Source: Nonomuraea sp. MG754425
GTDB taxonomy: Bacteria > Actinomycetota > Actinomycetes > Streptosporangiales > Streptosporangiaceae
Direction: 5' to 3'
NCBI RefSeq assembly: GCF_021699195.1
Contig: NZ_SSXE01000069.1
Span: 1 to 53,801, forward strand
DNA: 53,801 nt
The notes beneath the pieces are model-generated. The model was not told the origin of the DNA. It ran no database searches and saw nothing but the letters and a program-made list of their open reading frames with translations. A program made the position numbers and the translations under genes. Positions 43,916-52,768 of the stretch are shown one piece after another; position 1 is the stretch's first letter, and each line of letters begins with the position of its first letter.

Positions 43916-44761
43916 ATGAAGCCGCCGCTCCTGCTGATCGGGCAGGGCTCCCAGGATGACGCCTACGCCGCCGAGTTCGGCAGGTTCGTCCACCGCCTGC
44001 GCTGCCGCCTCGACCAGTCGGGCGCCGACGTGTCGGGGGGCTACCTGGAGCGGGCCACGCCCCGGCTGAGCGACTCCGTCGCCTCGCTGGTCGCGAGGGG
44101 GCACCACCGGCTCGTGGCGCTGCCGCTGAGCCTGGGCAGGGTGGGCGAGGAGTTCCCCGCCGCGCTGGCGCTGGAGCAGCAGCGCCACCCCACGCTCATG
44201 TACGACTACGGCCGCCCGCTCGGCCCCGACCCGCGCGTGCTGGCGCTGCTGGCCGAGCGGCTCAACGAGGCCGCCGCCGAGCTGTCCAGGCCGCGCGCGC
44301 TGGAACTGGCCGGAGCCCGGCCCCGGCTGCGCTCCGTCGACTCCCCGCCCGCCGAGGACTTCCACCCGCACGTCGAGCCGGGGGAGACCGCCGTCGTGCT
44401 GGTCGGCGAGGGCTCCACCGACCCGGCCGCCAACGCCGAGGTCCACCGGGTCTCCCGGCTGTTCTGGGAGACGCACGCCTACGACTACATGACCGTCGAG
44501 ACGGCGTTCGTGTCGGTCACCCCTCCCGGAGTGCCCGGCGGGCTGGAGCGCTGCCGCCGGCTCGGGGCCAGGCGGGTGATCGTGGTGCCGTACCTGCTGT
44601 TCGCGGGTGGCCTGCTGGAGCGGGTGTGGGCGCAGGCGCTGGCGTACGGGGCGGGGCACCCCGACCTCGACATCCGCTGCGCCGAGGTGATCGGCGACTG
44701 CGAGACCCTGGCCGACGTCGTGATCGACCGATACGAGGAAGCGCTTCAGCTCGTCCCGTGA
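43916..44761 (+). CDS. CbiX-like sirohydrochlorin chelatase homologue lacking catalytic His
   Basis: The 281-aa protein has two CbiX domains. Where active CbiX has GHGS/T-R, this protein has IGQGSQ (Q10) and, in domain 2, VGEGSTDP (E165). Where active enzymes have AGHxKxDIP, it has LGRVGEEFP (R75). Both metal-binding histidines of domain 1 are therefore replaced. The rest is well conserved (YDYGRPLGPDPRVLALL, VETAFVSV, VIVVPYLLFAGGL). It may be a non-catalytic tetrapyrrole or metal-binding protein. It lies 70 nt after cobL and 21 nt before cobT. Confidence 0.85.
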   Translation: MKPPLLLIGQGSQDDAYAAEFGRFVHRLRCRLDQSGADVSGGYLERATPRLSDSVASLVARGHHRLVALPLSLGRVGEEFPAALALEQQRHPTLMYDYGRPLGPDPRVLALLAERLNEAAAELSRPRALELAGARPRLRSVDSPPAEDFHPHVEPGETAVVLVGEGSTDPAANAEVHRVSRLFWETHAYDYMTVETAFVSVTPPGVPGGLERCRRLGARRVIVVPYLLFAGGLLERVWAQALAYGAGHPDLDIRCAEVIGDCETLADVVIDRYEEALQLVP

Positions 44762-44782
44762 CGTTCCGCAATTGGAGGTTTC

Positions 44783-45853
44783 GTGTTCGCTGAGACGCTG
44801 GCGGCCATCCATCCCGCCGACCCTGGGGTGCTCGCCGAGGCCCGTGCCCACCAGGACCGCCTCACCAAGCCGCGCGGCTCGCTCGGCGTGCTGGAGGAGG
44901 TCGCGGTCCGCCTGGCGGGCGCGGCCGGCGTCAGCCCGCCGCCCGTGCCGGAGCCGGCCGCCCTGGCCATCTTCGCCGCCGACCACGGCGTGCACGCGCG
45001 TGGCGTCAGCCCGTGGCCGCAGGAGGTCACGGTGCAGATGGTGGCCAACTTCCTGGCCGGCGGCGCCGTCGCCAACGCCTTCGCCGCCCAGGTCGGAGCC
45101 TCGGTGACGGTGGTGGACGTGGGCGTCGCCGCCGACCTGCCCGACGCGCCCGACCTGGTCAAGCACAAGATCGCGTACGGCACGGCCGACCTGTCGCAGG
45201 GCCCGGCCATGACCGTCGACCAGGCCGTGCGGGCGCTGGAGGCCGGCATCTCCGTGGCCAGGGACCTGGTGGCCGAGGGGGCTCGCTGCCTGGTCACCGG
45301 CGACATGGGCATCGCCAACACCACCGCCTCCGCCGCGCTCGTGGCCGCCTTCACCGGCCGCGACCCGGCCGAGGTGACCGGGCGGGGCACGGGCATCGAC
45401 GACGGGACGTACGAGCACAAGGTCGGCATCGTGCGTGCGGCCCTGCGGACGAACGAGGTGCGCGACCCCTCGGCCTCGCCCAGCGAGGCGCTGCGGGCGC
45501 TGGCGGCCGTCGGCGGCTTCGAGCACGCGGCCATCGCCGGCTTCATCCTGTACGGCGCGGCGGTCCGCGTCCCGGTGATCCTCGACGGCGTCATCGCCGG
45601 CGCGGCCGCCCTCGTGGCCGCGGCCCTCGACCCGGCCGCGATCGATCACTGCGTGGCCGGCCACCGCTCGGCCGAGCCCGGCCACGCCGCCGCGCTCGCC
45701 CACCTCGGCCTGCGCCCGCTGGTGGACCTGGAGCTGCGGCTCGGCGAGGGCACGGGCGGCCTGCTCGCGCACCCGATGGTGTGCGCGGCGGTGCGCGTCA
45801 TGCACGACGTGGCGACGTTCGACTCCGCGGGAGTGACCGAAAAGCCCGTGTGA
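44783..45853 (+). CDS. cobT: Nicotinate-nucleotide--dimethylbenzimidazole phosphoribosyltransferase CobT
   Basis: The 356-aa enzyme makes alpha-ribazole phosphate for the lower cobamide ligand. It has KPRGSLGVLEEVA, FAADHGVHARGVSPWPQEVT, GDMGIANTTASAA and RLGEGTGGLLAHP, which carries the catalytic-type Glu. GTG start with TTGGAGG five bases upstream. Position between cbiX-like and the agmatinase-family gene. Confidence 0.95.
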   Translation: MFAETLAAIHPADPGVLAEARAHQDRLTKPRGSLGVLEEVAVRLAGAAGVSPPPVPEPAALAIFAADHGVHARGVSPWPQEVTVQMVANFLAGGAVANAFAAQVGASVTVVDVGVAADLPDAPDLVKHKIAYGTADLSQGPAMTVDQAVRALEAGISVARDLVAEGARCLVTGDMGIANTTASAALVAAFTGRDPAEVTGRGTGIDDGTYEHKVGIVRAALRTNEVRDPSASPSEALRALAAVGGFEHAAIAGFILYGAAVRVPVILDGVIAGAAALVAAALDPAAIDHCVAGHRSAEPGHAAALAHLGLRPLVDLELRLGEGTGGLLAHPMVCAAVRVMHDVATFDSAGVTEKPV

Positions 45854-45879
45854 TGACGGGGAAACGGGAGGTACGGACA

Positions 45880-46893
45880 ATGTCGCGATATGGACCCATG
45901 TATGGCCCCGACATCACGTTTCTCGGGGTGGACCGCTGCGACGTGAACGACCCGGAGAGCTACGCCGGCGCCGACGTGGTGATCATCGGCGCCCCGTTCG
46001 ACGGCGGCACCTCCAACCGGCCGGGCGCCAGGTTCGGCCCCCTGGCGCTGCGGCAGGCGTGCTACCTGCCGCACGACGGCTCGCGGCCCAGCCTCGCGCT
46101 GCGCGTGGACGCGCTGCGCGACCTGCGGGTGCTCGACGCCGGTGACGTGGAGTGCTACTCGGGCGACGTCGAGGGCTCGCTGGCGGCCATCGAGGAGGCG
46201 GTGCACCGGGTGGCGGCCTCGGGGGCGATCCCGCTGGTGCTCGGCGGCGACCACACGGTGGCGCTGCCGGACGCGCGGGGGACCGCCAGGGCGTACCTGG
46301 CCGGGCGTACCTCGATGATCCACTTCGACGCGCACGCCGATACGGGCGACATCACCTTCGGTCACCTGCACGGGCACGGCCAGCCCATGCGGCGGCTGAT
46401 CGAGTCCGGGGCCATCAGGGGCGACAGGTTCCTGCAGCTCGGCCTGCGCGGGTACTGGCCGGAGCCGGAGACGCTCGGCTGGATGGCCCGGCAGAACATG
46501 CGCTCTTTCGAGATGACCGAAATCGTGGCCCGGGGGCTCGACGAGTGCCTCACCGAGTCGTTCCGGATCGCGCTCGACGAGTGCGACCAGGTCTTCCTCT
46601 CCGTCGACATCGACGTCTGCGACCCCGGCCACGCCCCCGGCACCGGCACCCCCGAGCCCGGCGGCCTCACCGCCCGGCAGCTCCTCGACGCCGTACGCCG
46701 GATCTGCTATGAGATGCCGGTGGCCGGCATGGAGGTCGTCGAGGTGGCGCCGCCCTACGATCACGCGGACATCACCGCCTTCCTCGGAAACCGGGTTATC
46801 CTTGAGGCCCTGTCAGCGATGGCCAGACGCCGTAAAGACGATGAGGGCGGGCCTCGCTGGGACCCCAGGCAGCCCCTTCTTGACGGTCGTTAA
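45880..46893 (+). CDS. Agmatinase/guanidinobutyrase-family ureohydrolase
   Basis: The 337-aa protein has the binuclear manganese motifs GGDHT, HFDAHADT and SVDIDVCDPGHAPGTGTPEP. It hydrolyses a guanidino compound such as agmatine or guanidinobutyrate to urea plus amine. Sequence alone does not separate these substrates. The ATG at 45880 has GGGAGG eight bases upstream; another at 45853 overlaps the cobT stop. It sits oddly inside the cobalamin group, 26 nt after cobT. Confidence 0.88.
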   Translation: MSRYGPMYGPDITFLGVDRCDVNDPESYAGADVVIIGAPFDGGTSNRPGARFGPLALRQACYLPHDGSRPSLALRVDALRDLRVLDAGDVECYSGDVEGSLAAIEEAVHRVAASGAIPLVLGGDHTVALPDARGTARAYLAGRTSMIHFDAHADTGDITFGHLHGHGQPMRRLIESGAIRGDRFLQLGLRGYWPEPETLGWMARQNMRSFEMTEIVARGLDECLTESFRIALDECDQVFLSVDIDVCDPGHAPGTGTPEPGGLTARQLLDAVRRICYEMPVAGMEVVEVAPPYDHADITAFLGNRVILEALSAMARRRKDDEGGPRWDPRQPLLDGR

Positions 46894-46972
46894 CGCGTGC
46901 GCAGCAAATGACACATGCGGAGCCGGTAGGTTTACCTCCTAACACAACCTTCGCGAACGGGAGATTCCCCCC

Positions 46973-48205
46973 ATGGGCCCCTACCTCCTCGGCCTGCGGC
47001 TTTCCGGCCGCCGGGTCCTCGTCGTGGGCGGCGGACGCGTCGCCCAGCGGCGGGTCCCCGCGCTGCTAGAGGCCGGTGCGGAGGTCACCGTCGTGTCGCC
47101 GGGCGTCACCCCCGCCCTCGACGACCTGATCGCCGCCGGCAGGGTCACCTGGCACGCCCGGCCCTACGAGGTCGGCGACTGCGACGGGGCCTGGCTCGTA
47201 CAGGCGTGCACCGACGACAGGGCCGTCAACACCGCGATCGCCGCCGAGGCCGAGGCCAAGCGCGTGTGGTGCGTACGCGCCGACGACAAGGACGCCTCCG
47301 CCGCCTGGACCCCCGCCACCGGCCGGGTCGACGAGATCAGCGTGGCCGTCACCGCGGGCGGCGACCCGCGCCGGGCCGCCGGCATCAGAGACGCGGTGGT
47401 CGAGGCGCTGCGCGACGGCACCGTCGACGCCCGGCGCAACCGCACCAAGCCGGTCGGCGTGGCCCTCGTCGGCGGCGGCCCCGGCGACCCCGGCCTGATC
47501 ACGGTGCGCGGGCGACAGCTCCTCGCCCAGGCCGACGTGGTGGTCGCCGACCGTCTCGCGCCCCGCGCCCTGCTCGACGAGTTGGCCCCCGACGTCGAGC
47601 TGATCGACGCCGCCAAGGTCCCCTACGGCCGCTCGCTGTCCCAGGAGACGATCAACGAGCTGCTCGTGGACCGCGCCAGGCAGGGCAAGTTCGTGGTCCG
47701 GCTCAAGGGCGGCGACTCGTTCGTGTTCGGCCGCGGCGGCGAAGAGATGATCGCCTGCGCCGAGGCCGGCATCCCCGTGCTGGTCGTCCCCGGCATCACC
47801 AGCGCCGTCGCGGTGCCCGCCGCCGCCGGGGTGCCGGTGACCCACCGCGGCGTGAGCCAGGACTTCCACGTCATCTCCGTGCACGTCGCGCCCGACGACC
47901 CCAGGTCCACCGTCGACTGGCCGGCCCTGGCCCGTTCCCAGGGCACGCTGGTGCTGCTGATGGCCGTCGAGCGCCTGGCCAAGGTGGCCGAGGCACTCGT
48001 CCGCGACGGACGTTCGCCGGAGACTCCCGTAATGGTGGTACAGGACGGTACCCTTCCGACCCAGCGGGCGGTTGTCGCCTCGCTTTCCACCGTGGCCGAC
48101 CGCGTGTCCGCGGCTGGGATACGGCCACCGGCGATCGTCATCGTCGGCGACGTCGTGCGGGTCGGCCAGGAGGTCGAGATGGTACGAGCGGAGCGCTTGC
48201 CGTGA
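46973..48205 (+). CDS. cysG: Siroheme synthase CysG
   Basis: The 410-aa protein fuses a precorrin-2 dehydrogenase/ferrochelatase domain (VLVVGGGRVAQRRVPALLEAG; Asp pair in VRADDKDASAAW) with a C-terminal uroporphyrinogen-III C-methyltransferase (VALVGGGPGDPGLITVRG, VVADRL, VVRLKGGDSFVFGRGGEE). It converts uro'gen III to precorrin-2, sirohydrochlorin and siroheme. ATG follows GGGAGATTCCCCCC. The stop overlaps the first dynamin gene start (GTGA). Confidence 0.93.
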   Translation: MGPYLLGLRLSGRRVLVVGGGRVAQRRVPALLEAGAEVTVVSPGVTPALDDLIAAGRVTWHARPYEVGDCDGAWLVQACTDDRAVNTAIAAEAEAKRVWCVRADDKDASAAWTPATGRVDEISVAVTAGGDPRRAAGIRDAVVEALRDGTVDARRNRTKPVGVALVGGGPGDPGLITVRGRQLLAQADVVVADRLAPRALLDELAPDVELIDAAKVPYGRSLSQETINELLVDRARQGKFVVRLKGGDSFVFGRGGEEMIACAEAGIPVLVVPGITSAVAVPAAAGVPVTHRGVSQDFHVISVHVAPDDPRSTVDWPALARSQGTLVLLMAVERLAKVAEALVRDGRSPETPVMVVQDGTLPTQRAVVASLSTVADRVSAAGIRPPAIVIVGDVVRVGQEVEMVRAERLP

Positions 48206-50892
48206 ACACGGCCATGGATGACGGGCGGCAGGAGTCACTCGGGGAGCAGACTTTGAGCTTCCGCCCGGTGACGGACGAGGACCTCGACCCCGAGGCCCGC
48301 ACCGACGACACCCCGGCCGCCGGGCCGCCGACCGGCGCCGCGCCGGACGGTGGGCTGCCGGACGGTGGGGCGCCCGACGGTGAGTCATCGGGGCGCGGTG
48401 CGCTTGAGCACGAGCCCCGCGACGGGGCCACCGGGCCCGGCCTGGGCCCGGACGAGCCCCGCGCCGCGCGGGACCCGCGTACGGACCGCGAGCCCCACGA
48501 CGCGCCGGACCTGCGCGAGGCCGGCGAGCCTGGCCAGGCGCAGGGGAGACGCGAAGGCCGCGAGGGGCCGGATGCGCGCGCGGATGAGGTTGTTCGGGGG
48601 CCGGGAGCCCAGGAAGCTCGTGAGGAGCCGCCTGCTCGCCGGCCCTCGCTCTTCGAGAAGCCGGCCGCCCTGCGACGCCCGCCCCCGGACGACGGGCCAC
48701 GCCCGGGTGATGGGCGGCGGCCTGGTGAGGGGGCGCGGCCGGATGAGGGGCCGTCGTCGCTGTTCCGGCCCGCGTCCGTCTTCGAGAAGCCGCCCGCCCC
48801 CGAACGGCCCTCCCTCTTCGTCCGTCCGGCGGCACTCGACGGGCCCGGCGCCCGCCCGGCTCCCGGCCAGGCGCCGGACGGCCTTCCGGACAGCGCCATT
48901 CAGGACGACGCCGCGAGACAGGTGTGGGCCGAGGCGACCGCGGAGAGCACCGAGCGCCCGGACGAGCCCGCGAGCACGGAGACCGTCGCCCCCGATGGCG
49001 AGCGCCCCGACGAAGCCGCCGACGTCCACCAGCCCGGAGACCCTGCCGACGAGCCGGTGCGCGACGGCGGCGAGCCCGAGCCGGACAGCCCCGCCGAAGC
49101 CGCGGCCGAGGCCGGCACCGCCGCCCCCGAGAGCGGGAACGCTCCCGGCACCTGCGACGACGCCGAACCCGTTGCCGAGCCCGACTCCGAGCCCGGCTCC
49201 GCGCCCGACGCCGAAGAGCAGCCGTCGCGGCCGGGTGAGCGCCTGGAGGAGCTGCCCCCGGAGGCCATGGAGGCGCTGACGACGGCGCTGAACGCCCTTC
49301 GCGCGAGCATCGCCGACCTGCGCTTCGGCCTCGACCTCCCCGGCTCGGACGAGGCCAGGCAGGCCCGGGCCGAGCTGCTGGCCCAGCTCGAGAACTACGT
49401 CCTGCCGAGGGTCAGGACCCGCACCGCGCCCGCGCTCATCGTGATCGCGGGCTCGACCGGCGCGGGCAAGTCCACCCTGGTCAACAGCCTCGCCGAGAAG
49501 AACGTCTCCCGCACCGGCGTACGCCGCCCGACCACCGGCACCCCCGTCCTGGCCTGCCACCCCGACGACCGGGGGTGGTTCGCGGACGGCGAGCTGCTCG
49601 GCGGCCTGCAACGCCTCGACCAGGCGTCCCCCGAGACGGGGATGCGCGGCCTGGTCATCGCCGCGACCGAGAAGCTCCCGCAGGGCGTCGCGCTGCTCGA
49701 CACCCCCGACATCGACTCGGTGGTCGAGGAGCACCACGAGATCGCCCACCGCATGCTCGACGCCGCCGACCTGTGGATCTTCGTGACCACGGCCGCCCGC
49801 TACGCCGACGCCCCCGCGTGGAGCCTGCTGCGGCTGGCCAAGGAGCGCGGCGCCCGGCTGGCCATCGTCCTGTCACGGGTGCCGCAGCGCTCGGCGGACG
49901 TGGTGCTCAAGCACTTCGTCCGCATGCTCACCGAGTACGGCCTCGGCGACATCGACCGGTTCGTCATCCACGAGTCGCAGGTGGGCGACGGCAAGCTGCC
50001 CGACTCCGAGGTGACCGACCTGCGGATGTGGCTGGCCGAGCTGTCGGTGGACGAGGAGCGGCGGGCGCAGGCCGTGCGCGAGACGCTCAACGGCGTGCTC
50101 GACAGCTTCCGCACCCGCGTACCCGCGCTGGCCAAGCACCTGGAGGCGCAGGTCGCGTTCCGGACCGAGCTGCGCGGCGACGTGGAGGGGGCCTTCCTGC
50201 GCGCCCTCAGTGAGATCGACAAGGCATCCAAGAACGGCTCGCTGCTGCACGGCGAGGTGCTGGCCCGCTGGCAGGACTTCGCCGGGTCCGGCGACCTCGT
50301 GCGCTCGCTGCAGTTGCGCAAGCGCGGCCGGGCGGCCAAGCAGGCGCCGGAGCGGGTGCTGGCGTTCAAGGCGGCGATCCGCACCGGGCTCGAGTCGGTC
50401 ATCGTCGCCGCCGCCAACCGTGCCTGCGCGGACGCGGCGGCCCGCTGGCGACGCCGTTCCGAGCTGGGGGCCAAGCTCGGGGCGGATCTCGACCGGCCGT
50501 CCGACGAGCTCATCCGGCTCACCGGCCGGGCCATCGCGTCCTGGCAGGAACATCTGAGCGAGCTCGTGCGCACGGAGGGCGTGGCCAAGAGGTCGGTGTC
50601 GAAGCTGGTCTCGTTCGACCCCGACTCGCTCGCCGTGATCTTCATGGTCGCCATGTTCAGCGGCGGCAACGGCGAAGGGGTCCCGCACCGGCTGGTCAAC
50701 GCGCTGCTCGGCGCGGAGTCGCTGCGCGGCATCGGCGCCAAGGCGCTCAGCGACCTGCGGGCCAGGATCAGCATGCTGTTCGACGAGGAGGCCATGCGTT
50801 ACGTGCGAGCGCTCGATTCCGCGGGCATTCCCGACGAGTCCGTCGCGACCCGGCTATATCAGGCAACGTACAACCTTGAGGTCGTTCGATGA
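48202..50892 (+). CDS. Dynamin-like GTPase with long disordered N terminus (DynA-like)
   Basis: The 896-aa protein has about 350 residues of Pro/Glu/Asp/Ala/Gly-rich low-complexity sequence, then a dynamin-type GTPase: P-loop GSTGAGKS (417-424), switch Thr region RRPTTGTPV, and DTPDID. Helical stalk sequence follows, with a hydrophobic patch (LAVIFMVAMFSGGNG) that could be the membrane paddle. Paired with the next gene it resembles the DynA/DynB pair that stabilises FtsZ rings in Streptomyces sporulation. GTG start overlaps the cysG stop; ATG 48214 is an alternative. Confidence 0.82.
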   Translation: MNTAMDDGRQESLGEQTLSFRPVTDEDLDPEARTDDTPAAGPPTGAAPDGGLPDGGAPDGESSGRGALEHEPRDGATGPGLGPDEPRAARDPRTDREPHDAPDLREAGEPGQAQGRREGREGPDARADEVVRGPGAQEAREEPPARRPSLFEKPAALRRPPPDDGPRPGDGRRPGEGARPDEGPSSLFRPASVFEKPPAPERPSLFVRPAALDGPGARPAPGQAPDGLPDSAIQDDAARQVWAEATAESTERPDEPASTETVAPDGERPDEAADVHQPGDPADEPVRDGGEPEPDSPAEAAAEAGTAAPESGNAPGTCDDAEPVAEPDSEPGSAPDAEEQPSRPGERLEELPPEAMEALTTALNALRASIADLRFGLDLPGSDEARQARAELLAQLENYVLPRVRTRTAPALIVIAGSTGAGKSTLVNSLAEKNVSRTGVRRPTTGTPVLACHPDDRGWFADGELLGGLQRLDQASPETGMRGLVIAATEKLPQGVALLDTPDIDSVVEEHHEIAHRMLDAADLWIFVTTAARYADAPAWSLLRLAKERGARLAIVLSRVPQRSADVVLKHFVRMLTEYGLGDIDRFVIHESQVGDGKLPDSEVTDLRMWLAELSVDEERRAQAVRETLNGVLDSFRTRVPALAKHLEAQVAFRTELRGDVEGAFLRALSEIDKASKNGSLLHGEVLARWQDFAGSGDLVRSLQLRKRGRAAKQAPERVLAFKAAIRTGLESVIVAAANRACADAAARWRRRSELGAKLGADLDRPSDELIRLTGRAIASWQEHLSELVRTEGVAKRSVSKLVSFDPDSLAVIFMVAMFSGGNGEGVPHRLVNALLGAESLRGIGAKALSDLRARISMLFDEEAMRYVRALDSAGIPDESVATRLYQATYNLEVVR

Positions 50893-52511
50893 CCATGACC
50901 ACCACCAGACCGGGGCTCGCTCCGCGGCTGGCCGCGCTCACCAAGGTGGTGGAGCTGGGCCCGGGGCGGCTGGACAAGAAGCTGCTCGACGACGCCGGGG
51001 CGTTGCTGCAGCGGGCCGGGAACCGGCTCAAGCTGTCGTCCGAGCACACCGTCGTCGCGCTCGCGGGCGGCACCGGCAGCGGTAAGTCGTCGCTGTTCAA
51101 CGCGCTTTCCGGGCTGGAGCTGTCGCCGACGGGCGTACGCAGGCCGACCACCGCCCGTACCCACGCCTGCGTGTGGGGGCTGGAGGGCGCGGGGCCGCTG
51201 CTCGACTGGCTGCAGATCCAGTGGCGGCATCGCTTCTCCCGGGCCAGCGCGCTCGACAAGGGCGACAGCCAGCTCCACGGGCTGATCCTGCTCGACCTGC
51301 CCGACCACGACTCGATCAGGGCGCTCACCGACACCGAGGCCGACCGGCTCATCGGGCTGGCCGACCTGGTGGTCTGGGTGCTGGACCCGCAGAAGTACGC
51401 CGACGCCTCCACCCACCGGCGCTACGTGACGGAGCTGGCGGGCCACGAGGCGGTCACCGTGTTCGCGCTCAACCAGGCCGACCGGCTGACCACCGAGGAA
51501 CTGGCCGAACTGGTCATCGACCTCAACGACCTGCTGCGCAGGGAAGGCGTCGAGCACCCGAGCGTCGTACCGACCTCCGCCGTCACCGGGCGCGGCATCG
51601 AGAGCCTCAAGAGCGTCATCGCGACCGCGGTCTCCCGGCGGCGCGCCGCCATCCAGAAGCTCGAGGCCGACCTGCACCGGTTCGAGCAGAAGCTCAGCCA
51701 GGCCATGCCGATGGGGGAATCGCTCTCCGCGCCCTCGACGGTCGACGAGGCCCGCCGGATGGGGCTGACGGACGCGCTGTGCGACGCGGTCGGCGTCCCG
51801 GCCGTGGGCGAGGCCATGGAGAACGTCTACGCGGCGCGGTCGAACCTGTGGGTGGGGTGGCCGTACCCGCGCTGGTTCGGCAAGTTCCGCAGCGACCCGC
51901 TGAAGAGCCTGCGCCTCGACGACGTGAGCTCCGAGATCCACGGCATCGCCACCGCCTCGGTGAGCGCCCAGTCGGCCGAGGTCTCCAACGCGGTGCAGGC
52001 GCTGGCCGACGGCCTGTCCGTGGGCATGAGCCCGGTGTGGCGCACGGCCGTCCACCAGGCGGCGAGGTCCCGCTCCGGCAAGCTCCCGCAGGCCCTGACC
52101 GAAGACCTCTCGGAGGTCGCGCCGCAACTCGACCGCGTGCCGGGCTGGTGGCGGGCGCTCAAGGTGTGGCAGTACTTCCTGGTGGCGGCGTTCGTGGCCG
52201 GGATCGCCTGGCTGGCGGTCGGGCTGCTCATGCCGGGCCGGCTTCCCTCGTCCCTCGAACTGCTCGGCGACACCGCGACGCTGCCGTGGGTGGGGTTGAT
52301 GATGGCCTCCGTGCTCGGCCTCGGGGCGCTGTCCGGCATCGCGTCCCGCAACTTCGTCGAACTCGGGGCCTCACGGGAGCGGGAGCGGCTGGAACGCGAG
52401 ATGCGCCGCAGGGTCGCGGCGGTGTCCACGACGATGGTGGTGGAGCCGGTGGAGCGGGAACTGGGCCGGCACCACTCCTTCCACACGGCACTGCGCGAGC
52501 TGTCCGTTTGA
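50889..52511 (+). CDS. Dynamin-like/YfjP-family GTPase with two membrane helices (DynB-like)
   Basis: The 540-aa protein has GTPase P-loop GGTGSGKSS (about 60), RRPTTARTHACV, the G3-type DLPDHDSI, and NQADR as the G4 base motif. A helical region follows, then two membrane helices (about 428-448 and 464-485) and a charged C-terminal helix. It likely forms heterodimers with the upstream dynamin at septal membrane. ATG overlaps the previous stop by 4 nt. Confidence 0.85.
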   Translation: MTMTTTRPGLAPRLAALTKVVELGPGRLDKKLLDDAGALLQRAGNRLKLSSEHTVVALAGGTGSGKSSLFNALSGLELSPTGVRRPTTARTHACVWGLEGAGPLLDWLQIQWRHRFSRASALDKGDSQLHGLILLDLPDHDSIRALTDTEADRLIGLADLVVWVLDPQKYADASTHRRYVTELAGHEAVTVFALNQADRLTTEELAELVIDLNDLLRREGVEHPSVVPTSAVTGRGIESLKSVIATAVSRRRAAIQKLEADLHRFEQKLSQAMPMGESLSAPSTVDEARRMGLTDALCDAVGVPAVGEAMENVYAARSNLWVGWPYPRWFGKFRSDPLKSLRLDDVSSEIHGIATASVSAQSAEVSNAVQALADGLSVGMSPVWRTAVHQAARSRSGKLPQALTEDLSEVAPQLDRVPGWWRALKVWQYFLVAAFVAGIAWLAVGLLMPGRLPSSLELLGDTATLPWVGLMMASVLGLGALSGIASRNFVELGASRERERLEREMRRRVAAVSTTMVVEPVERELGRHHSFHTALRELSV

Positions 52512-52523
52512 GACGCGGCGGTA

Positions 52524-52553
52524 GCCGGTGAGCCCGTACGATCGCGCACCGGC
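52524..52553 (+). terminator. Weak stem-loop after the dynamin pair
   Basis: GCCGGTG / CACCGGC, a 7-bp perfect stem with a 16-nt loop, lies 12 nt after the stop. It is weaker than the other stems in this window. Confidence 0.35.
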
Positions 52554-52636
52554 CGCCTCCGTCCTCCTGCCTCTCGACCCCGGGGGGCTACGGGCGGGTT
52601 GAGCCTGAACTCGCGGGTGCATCTGCGCTGACGTCC

Positions 52637-52677
52637 TCATCCACAGCCCTCGCCGCCTCCGTGCCCGGTCATCCACA
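52637..52677 (+). promoter_or_regulatory. Two TCATCCACAG repeats upstream of ssb
   Basis: TCATCCACAG occurs at 52637-52646 and 52669-52678, 32 bp apart. The core differs from the E. coli DnaA box TTATCCACA by one base and from the streptomycete TTGTCCACA by two. They may be DnaA sites controlling the SSB gene. The rest of the 257-bp gap holds only a weak stem-loop and the ribosome site GGGAGG. Confidence 0.35.
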
Positions 52678-52768
52678 GAATGGCGTTCGCCTGCCTCGGC
52701 CCCCGCCCGTCCACGGCACCGTGTTCCCCAGATCGCGGGCAGTCGGCCCGCCACATGGGAGGCACGGG

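Noticed and set aside
46926..46940. IdeR/DtxR iron box before cysG (TAGGTTTACCT)
   Set aside because: Only 4-bp arms with a 2-nt centre; too far from the 19-bp consensus TTAGGTTAGGCTAACCTAA.
46894..46972. Cobalamin riboswitch before cobalamin genes or cysG
   Set aside because: The gaps before cobL (81 nt) and cysG (79 nt) are too short and show no B12-box sequence.
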